36,188 nt of DNA from Clostridiaceae bacterium (GTDB taxonomy: Bacteria; Bacillota; Clostridia; Clostridiales; Clostridiaceae): assembly GCA_014380625.1 (NCBI GenBank), contig JACMJL010000006.1, positions 1 to 36,188 of the forward strand, written 5' to 3'. Shown piece by piece: positions 1 to 8,494 of the stretch. The notes below the pieces were generated by a model. The model did no database searches. It was not told the DNA's origin and was given only the letters and a program-made list of their open reading frames with translations. Positions within the stretch are counted from its first letter, which is position 1. Every line of letters begins with the position of its first letter. Both the position numbers and the translations under genes were made by a program.

Positions 1-303
1 ACTATCATTTAAGACGTTTTGTATATTATTAGTTTTTTTAAGATAATTTCCATAATTCAGTTTAACTAGTTCCTTTTGACTTACTATAGTTTGTCTGGCA
101 TTTTCTACGGCATCCTTGCTTTGCCTTATGTTTAAACCATATTTAGAAGCAACACTTTTTTCAATATCACCTAGTTTTATGCCTTCAAGTACCCTATTAA
201 AGGAATATCTTACAGCACTACAAAACACAGTCATTAAATTGTTAATAATATTTTGTTTTTCCTCATCAATATTTATCAAAACTGCTCTAATTGTTACTTT
301 CAT
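1..303 (-). CDS. tnpB: TnpB-like (IS200/IS605 OrfB family) protein, N-terminal part only
   Basis: An open minus-strand frame starts at ATG 301-303 and runs without a stop off the left edge, giving 101 visible codons. It begins MKVTIRAVLINIDEEKQNII and continues with VFCSAVRYSFNRVLEGIK and later NIRQSKDAVENARQTI. That pattern is typical of the N-terminal domain of IS605 OrfB/TnpB proteins, which are RNA-guided nucleases related to Cas12. The RuvC-like catalytic residues and the zinc finger lie beyond the window, so activity cannot be judged. No tnpA is visible upstream (to the right). The family call rests on sequence pattern recognition; an intact, decayed or stand-alone copy are all possible. 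Confidence 0.72.
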   Translation of the reverse strand, partial: MKVTIRAVLINIDEEKQNIINNLMTVFCSAVRYSFNRVLEGIKLGDIEKSVASKYGLNIRQSKDAVENARQTIVSQKELVKLNYGNYLKKTNNIQNVLNDS

Positions 304-425
304 CGTTTTCACACCCTTCTGTTTCAAGTTCGGAAACCTCTTGTTTTCATACTTTCCATATTTAGAAACATATACCACACATATTTAGTATTGTATTTAA
401 CGATGGAGCCTATACATATTTTTTT

Positions 426-450
426 GTTACTTTCTGTTACAGAAAGTTAC
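426..450. repeat. Small hairpin upstream of tnpB-like gene
   Basis: A 9-bp perfect stem (actttctgt / acagaaagt) encloses a single base, and the outer bases pair further after one mismatch. It lies about 125 bp upstream of the tnpB-like start. IS200/IS605 elements carry subterminal hairpins at their ends, so this may be one, but the element boundary is not identified. Confidence 0.35.
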
Positions 451-677
451 AATTTCAAGCAACTATTGTTACCTCCATTTATTTAAAAAAGTATTTAGAT
501 TATTGACAGAAATATATTTATTTAATCACCAACACGTTTCTTAAACACAGTCTAACGACAATAGGTATTAGGTCTATGTATCCTATGGAACCACAACATA
601 ATTATTAATATTTGCTTAATTTTTATTTAACTTTTAAATTCTATACTAGTCTTGTACAGTAAATTATTAAAAATTTT

Positions 678-682
678 GGAGG
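678..682 (+). promoter_or_regulatory. Ribosome binding site of secreted-protein gene
   Basis: GGAGG lies nine bases before the ATG at 692, which fixes the start of the small secreted protein. Confidence 0.7.
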
Positions 683-691
683 TATAAAATT

Positions 692-1180
692 ATGTTAAAG
701 AAAATCATACCAATAGCCTTATCTCTATCAATGTTAATACCTACTATTGCAAGTGCTGACGCATCAACAAAAGAAGGAAACTCTGCTAAAGCCCCCTATG
801 CTACTGAATTGCTAGCAGAAAGAACTATAATTAAAACTAACTATGACACTAACCAAGCAATTAGAGATTCTAGAAAAGAAAAAATCATAAAAATAAAAGC
901 TCTAATAGCTCAGAATAAAGCAAATAAAACTCTACAAGCTAAAAAAGCTGATTTAATTGCTCAAAGGGCTGTTGTCAAAGCCGATAGAGATAGTCTTAAG
1001 GCTATTAATGCTAAATTAAAGCCAATTGCTGCTAAAGCCAAAACAGATAAAGCAGCTAAAGATTTTGCAAGTTTATTAACAGATTTAAAGGCCATTCCAG
1101 ACTTACAAACTAGCAAGACCCCTGTATTACAAAAACTAAATTCCGATTTAGATCAATTAATAACCTTGCTGAGTAAATAA
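692..1180 (+). CDS. Secreted Lys/Ala-rich helical protein of unknown function
   Basis: The 162-residue protein starts with a clear signal peptide: MLKK, a hydrophobic core to about residue 19, and a probable cleavage site after ASA at residue 22. The mature part is rich in Lys, Ala, Asp and Leu, with almost no aromatic residues and no Cys or Trp. Its long uninterrupted charged and alanine stretches suggest alpha-helix or coiled coil (for example around residues 50-125). I do not recognise a family. It has its own strong ribosome binding site and is closed by a terminator, so it is probably a single-gene unit. It sits directly upstream of a two-component system and could be a target or input of that system; this is inferred from position only. 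Confidence 0.75.
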   Translation: MLKKIIPIALSLSMLIPTIASADASTKEGNSAKAPYATELLAERTIIKTNYDTNQAIRDSRKEKIIKIKALIAQNKANKTLQAKKADLIAQRAVVKADRDSLKAINAKLKPIAAKAKTDKAAKDFASLLTDLKAIPDLQTSKTPVLQKLNSDLDQLITLLSK

Positions 1181-1193
1181 TCATAAAAAATAA

Positions 1194-1219
1194 GAGGAGA
1201 AATAATTCTCCTCCTTTTT
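1194..1219 (+). terminator. Intrinsic terminator after secreted-protein gene
   Basis: An 8-bp stem (gaggagaa / ttctcctc) with a 4-base loop (ataa) is followed by a T run. It lies 13 bases after the stop codon. Confidence 0.85.
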
Positions 1220-1243
1220 AGCATTTTATATCTATGTTTCGCG

Positions 1244-1272
1244 TTGCATGTACAAATGATAAGATCTATAAT
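1244..1272 (+). promoter_or_regulatory. Promoter of the two-component operon
   Basis: TTGCAT at 1244-1249 and a perfect TATAAT at 1267-1272 are separated by 17 bp, an ideal spacing for the housekeeping sigma factor. The start codon of the response regulator follows 39 bp later. Confidence 0.75.
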
Positions 1273-1311
1273 TGAATTATATTTACATGGATTTAAAAGG
1301 TAGGAGGATTT

Positions 1312-2010
1312 ATGGAAAAACAAAATATACTTATTGTGGATGATGATAAGGATATCGTTAATTTAATTAGTGACATATTAGAGGATGAAGGCTATACAAT
1401 TAGGTCTGCTTTTAATGGTATCGATGCTCTTAAATTAATTATTGACAATAAATTTGATCTCTTGATAATTGATCTTATGTTACCAGATATAAATGGATAC
1501 GAAATATGTAAAAAAATACGAGATGATATAACTGCTCCCATAATTATTTTATCCGCAAAAAATAAAGTTATGGACAAGGTTATTGGCTTTGAATTAGGTG
1601 CTGACGACTACATTACAAAACCCTTTGATGATAACGAATTAATAGCAAGAGTAAAAGCTCATTTAAGAAGATCTAAAAGAAATGAGTCTAATAATTCACC
1701 AGAAAAAGAAGGTATATTAAAATTTAAAGGAATAGCGTTAAATAAAAATTCTTATGAGGTACACATAGGCAATTCTAAAACTGAGCTTTCTACAAAGGAA
1801 TTTCAAATATTAGCTTATATGATGGAATATTCAAATATAGTACTAACTAGAGATCAAATTTACAATGCTGTTTGGGGTTATGAGGATTTTGGTGATGTTA
1901 CAACAGTTACAGTACATATAAAAAAACTTAGAGAAAAAATAGATAAAGAAGGAAACTATATTAAAACAATTTGGGGTGTCGGCTATAAGTTTGTTGGTGA
2001 GAAAATATGA
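1312..2010 (+). CDS. Response regulator, OmpR/PhoB family
   Basis: The 232-residue protein has an N-terminal receiver domain (about 5-120) and a C-terminal winged-helix DNA-binding domain (about 135-230). The receiver shows the acidic residues D10-D12, the phosphoacceptor D54 in LLIIDLMLPD, the switch residue S81 and the conserved K103 in YITKPF. The DNA-binding part shows LSTKEFQILAYM and the VTVHIKKLREKI recognition-helix region. An AGGAGG site precedes the ATG. It overlaps the kinase gene by four bases (ATGA), so the two are translationally coupled. Similar pairs (VanRS, CssRS types) control cell-envelope functions in Firmicutes; the target here is unknown. The divergently arranged ABC cluster and the upstream secreted protein are the nearest candidates. 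Confidence 0.93.
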   Translation: MEKQNILIVDDDKDIVNLISDILEDEGYTIRSAFNGIDALKLIIDNKFDLLIIDLMLPDINGYEICKKIRDDITAPIIILSAKNKVMDKVIGFELGADDYITKPFDDNELIARVKAHLRRSKRNESNNSPEKEGILKFKGIALNKNSYEVHIGNSKTELSTKEFQILAYMMEYSNIVLTRDQIYNAVWGYEDFGDVTTVTVHIKKLREKIDKEGNYIKTIWGVGYKFVGEKI

Positions 2011-3332
2011 AAATAAATAGCATTTATAAAAAAATTAGTTTAATCTTTATAATTGGTTTTATTGTTCAATTTATATTGGTTATTATATTTTATAGACAAG
2101 TTATTCAAAATAAAATAATTGCTGAAGTGTACAATCAATCAACTAACAGAAGTACCATTATGCAGGAGATTGCAACTGATTTTCAAAAATATCCAAATAG
2201 ACCTGCAAAAATTCAACAAACAATTGATAAATACTCAAAAAATAATAAAGTTTTTATTACAATTACAGATTTAGAAGACACAGTACTGTACTCTTCTACT
2301 ACAAAATCAGTTAACAAAAATAATATTAAAGAGCAAGTTTTCATAAAACTTGGGGCTAGAAAGTCCTTCATTATAAATGGAGAATTCCCACCAAAAATTA
2401 ATCTTATTAAAAACGCTGATAAAACAATCACTACCAGGAGAGTTTTAATTTTAATAATATTTACCGTTTCTTTAGTTACCTGCATTCTTATCTACAAAAT
2501 ACTAGCAAATCCAATAAAAAAGATAAGTAAGGCAATTAAAAGCATTGACTATGGAAACACCTTAATCGAAATCCCCTATGATAAAGAAGATGAATTAGGG
2601 CTACTCTGCAGAAATTTTGAAGATATGGGAAAAAGGCTTAAAAAATCTGAAGAAACCCAACAGGACCTAATTCAAGCCATGTCACATGATGTGAAAACTC
2701 CTTTAACTTCCATAATTGGCTATTCAAAACGTCTCCTAGAAGGTAAGGTAAAGGAAGATAAACAAAATGAATACTACGATACAATTTATAGAAAAGCAAA
2801 TGACTTAAAGCAACTACTTACAGAGCTCGAGGACTATTCAAATGTAAATTCAGGAATAAAATATGACACCGTGAAAGTAAATTGTAATAATTACCTTAAT
2901 GAGTTATGTACAAACTTAAAACCTGAAATCCTGGAAAAAAAATGCAGTTTTGAGTTTATAACTGAGGTAGAGGCTTCTACAAATATTAATATTGATGTGT
3001 ATAAACTTAATAGAGTATTTAATAATCTAATACAAAACTCAATTAAATATGCTGGAGAAAGCTGTTTAATACAAATTAAATGTAGCGAAGATAAAGATTA
3101 TGTAAAGTTTGAAGTTACGGATAGTGGCGAAGGAGTTCCTGAAAATGAACTTCAACGAATCTTCGATAAATTTCATAGAATCGATACTTCAAGATCTAGG
3201 GAGACAGGTGGTACAGGTCTTGGCCTAGCGATTTGCAAAGATATAGTTAATCATATGGGTGGTAAAATATCCGCAAAAAATTTAAAAGATTATGGTTTTA
3301 GCATAATCTTTATAATACCTATTTCGCTATAA
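2007..3332 (+). CDS. Membrane sensor histidine kinase with HAMP domain
   Basis: This 441-residue partner of the upstream regulator has two membrane segments (about 11-29 and 145-164) enclosing an extracytoplasmic sensor of about 115 residues. A HAMP linker follows (about 165-215), then a HisKA domain with H227 in SHDVKTPLTS. The HATPase_c domain shows the N box (FNNLIQNSIKY, 338-348), the G1 box DSGEGVP (372-378), the F box (IFDKFHRID) and the G2 box GGTGLGL (401-407). All residues needed for autophosphorylation appear to be present. The signal is unknown. The 3' end overlaps the stop end of the convergent permease gene by 14 bp, leaving no room for a terminator between them. Confidence 0.93.
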   Translation: MKINSIYKKISLIFIIGFIVQFILVIIFYRQVIQNKIIAEVYNQSTNRSTIMQEIATDFQKYPNRPAKIQQTIDKYSKNNKVFITITDLEDTVLYSSTTKSVNKNNIKEQVFIKLGARKSFIINGEFPPKINLIKNADKTITTRRVLILIIFTVSLVTCILIYKILANPIKKISKAIKSIDYGNTLIEIPYDKEDELGLLCRNFEDMGKRLKKSEETQQDLIQAMSHDVKTPLTSIIGYSKRLLEGKVKEDKQNEYYDTIYRKANDLKQLLTELEDYSNVNSGIKYDTVKVNCNNYLNELCTNLKPEILEKKCSFEFITEVEASTNINIDVYKLNRVFNNLIQNSIKYAGESCLIQIKCSEDKDYVKFEVTDSGEGVPENELQRIFDKFHRIDTSRSRETGGTGLGLAICKDIVNHMGGKISAKNLKDYGFSIIFIIPISL

Positions 3333-5334
3333 TAAAATAACTTTTAATAACTTCCGGAACGCTTGTCTCATCAAAACTTCCATAGAAAGATGCTGATTTA
3401 TTATTTATATTAGTACTAAATTTTATAATATATTTATCTTGGTTTTCCTTATGTAAATCTTTATAGTTTTTTAGACAAGCTTCAATTTCACTCTTATTAA
3501 TAATTTCTACACCCTTTAAACTATCCTCAATATATCTATTATTAGTGAATTGGGAATCCCATTTTTGCTTTGTTCCGCACTTTTCCACAGTAACAGAAAC
3601 TACATCTTCTGGCATTATTCTTGAGTTTTGAAAATATTCTTTACTTGTAAGCCATTTCTCAAATAATATATCTGATTTTCTCCATATTACAAAAACTCTC
3701 CCATTACCAATACTATTTCTTGTATTTTTATATTTATCAATTTTATCATCAGCTAAAGTGGCATACATAATTGCCCAAGGTGCTTTTTTATCCTCCATTT
3801 GTTCATAGGTTTCATTATTTATATCCTTTCTTAGCATATCCAAGCCAGCTTTAATATCCTCTGGATTATTTATTATTGTTTTTTTACCGTAACTGTTAAT
3901 GGTAATGGAGGTAACATCTATGGTGTCTATCTTCATAATATCATGAAGGTTTTTTTTATATTCTTCTGATTCATGAAAAGTTTTAATAAATTTACTGGCT
4001 TCCTCCATAGGAATATTATACTTTCTTCCAATTAATGTACCGTCATTTAGTTCATATACAAACCATATTTCCTTGGAGTTCTCTTTGTTATTTTTAATAT
4101 TTTTTTCTTTATTATCAATAATTTCCTTATGGAAAGACATTAAAGTCTCCATAGCTTTCTTTTCAGTATAATGTTCCATTCCTGACATTACTTCTTTACT
4201 ATAGATGTATCCAAATTGCTCATAAATATAATCTTGATTAAAATTTATACTTTTAATATTACTAACTGTAGGTATTTTTCTTTCATACCCACTTACATCA
4301 AATTTAATTCCCATAAGTACAATTATTGTTAACAAAACATATATAACATATCCTTTTACATTTGAGAATACTCGAAAAGATTTTTTAAGCATCATCTCCA
4401 CAGCAAAATATCCCACAGTGGCTCCAACAAAATAACCACCATAAACCCAAATCTCACTATGATTATTTTTTTGCACATAAATTGCACCAACTATTAGCAT
4501 ACTGAAAAAAGTTATAAAATATTTAAATATATATTCCATAATTTTAAAGCTTATGGGTTCAGAAGCTGCTTCTAATTTTCTTTTCTTATACAAAAACTGT
4601 CCAAGGAAATATAAAGTAATACTAATTGAAAAAAACACCACGATCCCCAACATAATGTAGATATCATTGCCCCAGTTAATAAGCTGATTAATAAATCCAA
4701 CTCTTTCTGTTATACTTCTCATATCATATATATATCCATAAATTAACCCATTTAAATTATAATTTATAAGCCAAGTAATTACTAATGGAAAAGCTACTAT
4801 TGCATAGGTTAAAACAGCTTGTAATAAGGATATTCCAACAATCATTCCCATACAAACTGAGATAAAATAAAACACAAGACTTAAACTAATTATAGATATA
4901 GCCCCTAACATTATATTATATATAATAGAACTACTTCCATCAAATACAAACAGATTTAAAATCAAACAAATTAATACATTTACTAACACTGGGGTTATTA
5001 AGATCATAACACCTGCAAAAGTATGGCTTCTATATAATTCATTTCTTTTAATTGGCAGACAATGAATTAAATCTGAGGCTGTTTGTACATGTAAATATCT
5101 AAATATAAGAATACTAATAATTATAGGAAGTAGAAGGGCTAAAAAGCTAATGATTAGTATGGAAACTGATATATCAAATGGTAAATTACTTAAGGGCTTT
5201 CCCTTATAATTGATTATTATCTGAAGTGGTATTAAAAGAAAAATAATGTAGCCATACAAAAAAGCAATCCAAGAAAAACGCTTTAAATCATCTAAAATTA
5301 TTCCCTTACTACAAGTTAATATTTTTGACTTCAT
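3319..5334 (-). CDS. ABC transporter permease with large C-terminal soluble domain
   Basis: The 671-residue protein has roughly eight or nine membrane segments in its first 350 residues (for example about 22-42, 55-80, 110-133, 140-165, 168-190, 225-245, 270-290, 330-350). A hydrophilic domain of about 320 residues follows, without an obvious enzyme motif. This layout matches the large ABC-2-type permeases found beside YtrA-type GntR regulators in Firmicutes; I recall the tail being classed as DUF6449, but cannot confirm it here. The ATG has a GGGGTG-type site eight bases upstream, and the gene starts 26 bp inside the ATPase gene, which suggests coupled translation. The substrate is unknown; related systems respond to cell-wall-active compounds or peptides. 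Confidence 0.8.
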   Translation of the reverse strand: MKSKILTCSKGIILDDLKRFSWIAFLYGYIIFLLIPLQIIINYKGKPLSNLPFDISVSILIISFLALLLPIIISILIFRYLHVQTASDLIHCLPIKRNELYRSHTFAGVMILITPVLVNVLICLILNLFVFDGSSSIIYNIMLGAISIISLSLVFYFISVCMGMIVGISLLQAVLTYAIVAFPLVITWLINYNLNGLIYGYIYDMRSITERVGFINQLINWGNDIYIMLGIVVFFSISITLYFLGQFLYKKRKLEAASEPISFKIMEYIFKYFITFFSMLIVGAIYVQKNNHSEIWVYGGYFVGATVGYFAVEMMLKKSFRVFSNVKGYVIYVLLTIIVLMGIKFDVSGYERKIPTVSNIKSINFNQDYIYEQFGYIYSKEVMSGMEHYTEKKAMETLMSFHKEIIDNKEKNIKNNKENSKEIWFVYELNDGTLIGRKYNIPMEEASKFIKTFHESEEYKKNLHDIMKIDTIDVTSITINSYGKKTIINNPEDIKAGLDMLRKDINNETYEQMEDKKAPWAIMYATLADDKIDKYKNTRNSIGNGRVFVIWRKSDILFEKWLTSKEYFQNSRIMPEDVVSVTVEKCGTKQKWDSQFTNNRYIEDSLKGVEIINKSEIEACLKNYKDLHKENQDKYIIKFSTNINNKSASFYGSFDETSVPEVIKSYFIIAK

Positions 5335-6211
5335 AACCTACACCCCTTAATTCATAAATAAAAATTTCTTCCAATGTTAAAGGTAAAATTTCTATAATAA
5401 TTGGTTGTAATTTTTCAAGATAGTTTATTATTTTTTCTTTGTCTCCCTTGACAACTAAAATCTTTAATTCTCCTCTACTTTCATCATTTACTATAGAGAA
5501 ATCCTTATAAAAGTCTTGTAAATCCCCTTCTTTTATAACTATTTGAACCTTATGAATATCAGTTTTTAAATCATCTAAATCTTTACTTAAAACAACCGTT
5601 CCCTCATGTAAAATCCCAATAAAATTACTTAAACCCTCTATTTCATTTAAATCATGAGAGGCTATTATTACTGTCATTTCCCTTTCAGCCACCTCTTGGA
5701 TAATAAGGTTTTTTATCACTTGTCTCATTATAGGATCTAATCCGTCTAAGGGTTCATCCAAAATTAATATTTCAGGCATTATGGATAAAGCCAGCCAAAA
5801 CGCTACCTGTCGTTGCATTCCTTTTGAAAGCTTATGTATTTTCATTTTTACATCAATTTTAAATACTTGTTTTAACTTCTCAAATCTAGCATCATTAAAA
5901 CTATGATAAATCCTTTTGTAAAAGGTAGCCATGTCTTTAATTCTATAACCTGGAAAAAAGTAAAGAATATCTGGAAGGTATATAATCTTGGATTTTAAAT
6001 TTTCATTTTCAAAGACTTTCTCATTATCAATACATATTTCTCCTGTATCCGGTGTATAAAGCCCAGCCATTATTTTTAAAAGTGTTGTTTTACCAGCTCC
6101 ATTTGATCCTACTAACCCATAAATAGACCCCTTTGCTATGGCTAGATTTACTTTTTTTAATGCCTTAGTATCATCAAAAAATTTACTAATATTTTCAATC
6201 TTAATCTTCAT
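5309..6211 (-). CDS. ABC transporter ATP-binding protein (YtrB/BcrA-like)
   Basis: A 300-residue ABC ATPase. It shows Walker A GSNGAGKTT (35-43), the signature LSKGMQRQ (128-135), Walker B ILILDEP (148-154), the D-loop GLDP and the switch histidine H186 (ASHDLNE). The C-terminal 90 residues form the tail domain typical of drug-export or peptide-export ATPases of the BcrA/YtrB type. A GGAGAGG site lies just before the ATG. The gene lies between the GntR regulator (one-base gap) and the permease (26-bp overlap), so the three are one operon and the ATPase should drive that permease. Confidence 0.9.
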   Translation of the reverse strand: MKIKIENISKFFDDTKALKKVNLAIAKGSIYGLVGSNGAGKTTLLKIMAGLYTPDTGEICIDNEKVFENENLKSKIIYLPDILYFFPGYRIKDMATFYKRIYHSFNDARFEKLKQVFKIDVKMKIHKLSKGMQRQVAFWLALSIMPEILILDEPLDGLDPIMRQVIKNLIIQEVAEREMTVIIASHDLNEIEGLSNFIGILHEGTVVLSKDLDDLKTDIHKVQIVIKEGDLQDFYKDFSIVNDESRGELKILVVKGDKEKIINYLEKLQPIIIEILPLTLEEIFIYELRGVGYEVKNINL

Positions 6212-6212
6212 T

Positions 6213-6593
6213 TTATACCTCTCCTTTTAAATCAATAGATATCTTTGATACCATTTCTATTAATTCTTCTTCCTTCATTCCTAAGTAGATGGCTTCAGAT
6301 AAAAGCATTGTTAATTCCAATTTTAACTTAATTAACTTTTCAATATTTTCATTTTTTTCTACAGAGGCTACAAAACTGCCCTTACCTGGTACAGAGTAGA
6401 TAAATCCTTGTCGTTCCAATTCTCTATATGCCTTCTGAATTGTGTTAGGATTAATAGTGAGCTCTGTAGCAAGTATTCGTACTGAAGGAAGTTGTTCATC
6501 TTTACTTAAAACATCACTAATAATCAATTTTTTGAAATTACCCATGAGTTGTTCATAAATCGGTACTCTACTTTTCAGGTCTAAATCAAACAT
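6213..6593 (-). CDS. GntR-family (YtrA subfamily) transcriptional regulator
   Basis: The start is set at ATG 6591-6593 because GAGGAG lies five bases upstream and the protein then begins MFDLDLKSRVPIYEQL, as YtrA-type regulators do. The open frame runs further upstream to 6743, but that extension crosses the probable operator and promoter and is untranslated. The resulting 126 residues carry a winged helix (about 10-75, with QLPSVRILATELTINPNTIQ and the wing motif VPGKGSFVA) and only a short helical C-terminal segment. This lacks the large effector domain of other GntR types. It precedes and very probably represses the ABC transporter genes together with itself. Confidence 0.88.
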   Translation of the reverse strand: MFDLDLKSRVPIYEQLMGNFKKLIISDVLSKDEQLPSVRILATELTINPNTIQKAYRELERQGFIYSVPGKGSFVASVEKNENIEKLIKLKLELTMLLSEAIYLGMKEEELIEMVSKISIDLKGEV

Positions 6594-6608
6594 TTGCTCT
6601 CCTCTCTG

Positions 6609-6643
6609 TAATAACTGTATTATTACTGCTAATACAGTTATTA
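6609..6643. promoter_or_regulatory. Inverted repeat, probable GntR operator over the promoter
   Basis: Arms 6609-6622 and 6630-6643 form a perfect 14-bp inverted repeat with a 7-bp spacer, 16 bp upstream of the regulator start codon. On the minus strand a TATAAT at 6640-6645 overlaps the outer arm. A repressor bound here would therefore block the promoter, as expected for autoregulation by a YtrA-type protein. Confidence 0.6.
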
Positions 6644-6698
6644 TACTGCACACTTTTATATTTGTATACCATATTCTGATAATTTTCATATAATTTTG

Positions 6699-6740
6699 TA
6701 TAAAAAAGATGATTTCTGTAAAAATTACAGAAATCATCTT
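6699..6740 (-). terminator. Intrinsic terminator after RNase J gene
   Basis: A 16-bp perfect stem (6706-6721 with 6725-6740) and a 3-base loop are followed, in the minus direction, by a run of six T. It lies 38 bp past the RNase J stop codon. Confidence 0.88.
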
Positions 6741-6777
6741 CATATAGGTATCCCTACCCTTAGGATATTTTATTTTT

Positions 6778-8457
6778 TTATATAACTTCCATAATTATTG
6801 GAATAATTATTGGATTTCTTCTTGTCCTAACATATAAAAATTGTCCTAAGCAATATTTTATATTAGATTTTATAACAAACCAATCTGTAATTTTTCTTTC
6901 CATACATTTATCTAATTCAGCTTTTACTACATCTCTTGCCTCATTTAGTAAATCACCAGATTCTTTTACATAAATAAATCCTCTTGTGATGATATCTGGG
7001 CCTGAGAGTATATTAAAGGAATTTTTATCTATTGTTATAACCACTGTTAATATACCATCCTGTGCTAGATGTTTTCTGTCTCTAAGCACTACACTACCTA
7101 CATCACCAATACCAATTCCATCTATCATAACGGAACCTGAAGGTGCTATTCCTGCTTTCCTAGCTCCATTTCTGCTTAATTCAAGTATTTGTCCAGTTTC
7201 CATAATAAATATATTCTTAGATTCCATACCAAGACTTTCAGCTAAATCTCCATGTTGTTTCAAATGTCTAAATTCACCATGTACAGGCATAAAAAACTTA
7301 GGTTTAATTAAATTATGAATTAATTTCAGTTCTTCTTGACAAGCATGACCTGAAACATGAACTTCTTCCACCGCATCATAAATTACCTCTGCGCCCTTTT
7401 TAAAAAGCTCATCAATAAGTTTTGATATAAGCTTTTTATTACCTGGAATAGGTGATGCAGATATAATTACTAAATCACCACTATTAATTCTAATCTTTTT
7501 ATGGCTTGAAGAAGCAATTCTTGAAAGTGCGGACATTGGTTCTCCTTGGCTTCCAGTAGTTATAATAGTTACTCTTTCATCCGCATATTTATTGATATCA
7601 TCTACACTTATTAACTGATCTTCTGGCAAAGTCAAATAACCCAGTTCAATAGCAATGCTAGATATCCTTTCCATACTTCTTCCACTGAAGGCAACCTTTC
7701 TTCCATAAAATAAAGAAGAATTAATAATCTGTTGAACTCTATGAATATTTGATGCAAAGGATGCTACAATTACCCTACCTTTTGCACGTGCAAAAATTCG
7801 TGTTAAATTTTCTCCAATAACCTTTTCTGAAACTGTATACCCTAAACGTTCTACATTTGTACTATCTGCCATTAACAGTAGTACTCTTTGCCCACCCAGC
7901 TTTGCAAAGTGTTGAAGATTTGTTACTTCTCCATCAATAGGAGTATAATCGATTTTAAAATCTCCTGTATGAACTATAACACCTTCTCGCGTATGTATAG
8001 CTAACGCGCAGGCATCAGCAATACTATGACAAACTCTAATGAATTCAATCCTAAAGTTTTCAGTTTTAACCTCATCCCCTGGTTTAATTTCATTAAGAGT
8101 ACAGTCCGAAAGCATATTATGCTCTTGAAGTTTGCTTTTTACTAAGGCTAAAGTGAGTCTCGTGCCATAAACTGGTACATTTAATTGATTCAACACATAA
8201 GGTAGCGCACCAATATGGTCCTCATGACCATGAGTTAAAAGAATACCTTTTACCTTTTCACTATTGTTTAATAAATATGTTATATCAGGTATAACTAAAT
8301 CCACTCCATACATTTCTGCATCTGGAAAAGCTAATCCACAATCAATAATAATTATCTCATTATCATATTCTATTGCAGTAATATTTTTCCCTATTTCTCC
8401 TAGTCCCCCTAGTGGAATAACCTTTACTTTATTTTTATTCTTAATTTTAGTAACCAT
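6778..8457 (-). CDS. rnj: Ribonuclease J
   Basis: This 559-residue protein is a metallo-beta-lactamase/beta-CASP ribonuclease. It shows the zinc motif HGHEDHIGA near residue 76, further metal ligands in CHSIADACA and HTGDFKID, and the beta-CASP motifs around GSQGEPMSAL and HVSGHA. A C-terminal domain follows position about 450. The length fits RNase J (about 555). Enzymes of this family carry out 5'-to-3' exonucleolytic and endonucleolytic RNA turnover and rRNA maturation in Firmicutes. A GGGAG site precedes the ATG. The gene is alone, with its own terminator and a long leader. It is likely a core gene unrelated to the neighbouring sulfur operon. Confidence 0.95.
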   Translation of the reverse strand: MVTKIKNKNKVKVIPLGGLGEIGKNITAIEYDNEIIIIDCGLAFPDAEMYGVDLVIPDITYLLNNSEKVKGILLTHGHEDHIGALPYVLNQLNVPVYGTRLTLALVKSKLQEHNMLSDCTLNEIKPGDEVKTENFRIEFIRVCHSIADACALAIHTREGVIVHTGDFKIDYTPIDGEVTNLQHFAKLGGQRVLLLMADSTNVERLGYTVSEKVIGENLTRIFARAKGRVIVASFASNIHRVQQIINSSLFYGRKVAFSGRSMERISSIAIELGYLTLPEDQLISVDDINKYADERVTIITTGSQGEPMSALSRIASSSHKKIRINSGDLVIISASPIPGNKKLISKLIDELFKKGAEVIYDAVEEVHVSGHACQEELKLIHNLIKPKFFMPVHGEFRHLKQHGDLAESLGMESKNIFIMETGQILELSRNGARKAGIAPSGSVMIDGIGIGDVGSVVLRDRKHLAQDGILTVVITIDKNSFNILSGPDIITRGFIYVKESGDLLNEARDVVKAELDKCMERKITDWFVIKSNIKYCLGQFLYVRTRRNPIIIPIIMEVI

Positions 8458-8473
8458 TTAATCTCCCATCCGT

Positions 8474-8494
8474 AAAAAAACTTCGCTTGAAGCT
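8474..8494 (-). promoter_or_regulatory. Possible attenuator hairpin in the rnj leader
   Basis: In the minus direction a 6-bp stem (8489-8494 with 8479-8484, one G-T pair) and a 4-base loop are followed by seven T, ending 17 bp before the rnj start codon. It looks like a weak terminator inside the leader, but the stem is short. Confidence 0.3.

Larger units (their letters stand above)
304..691. other. Gene-free stretch between tnpB-like gene and secreted-protein gene
   Basis: These 388 bp are AT-rich and hold no supported gene. They contain a near-perfect hairpin at 426-450 (arms 429-437 and 439-447) that could belong to the end of the insertion element. The promoter of the following gene should lie around 600-660. 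Short open frames here on the plus strand lack convincing starts. Confidence 0.6.

Noticed and set aside
116-486. Two overlapping plus-strand open frames (116-388 and 253-486)
   Set aside because: They lie antisense to the TnpB-like gene and its upstream region, lack ribosome binding sites and have AT-driven composition.
6594-6743. N-terminal extension of the GntR regulator
   Set aside because: The extra 50 codons cross the inverted repeat, the promoter-like TATAAT and the rnj terminator; a strong ribosome binding site precedes the internal ATG at 6593.
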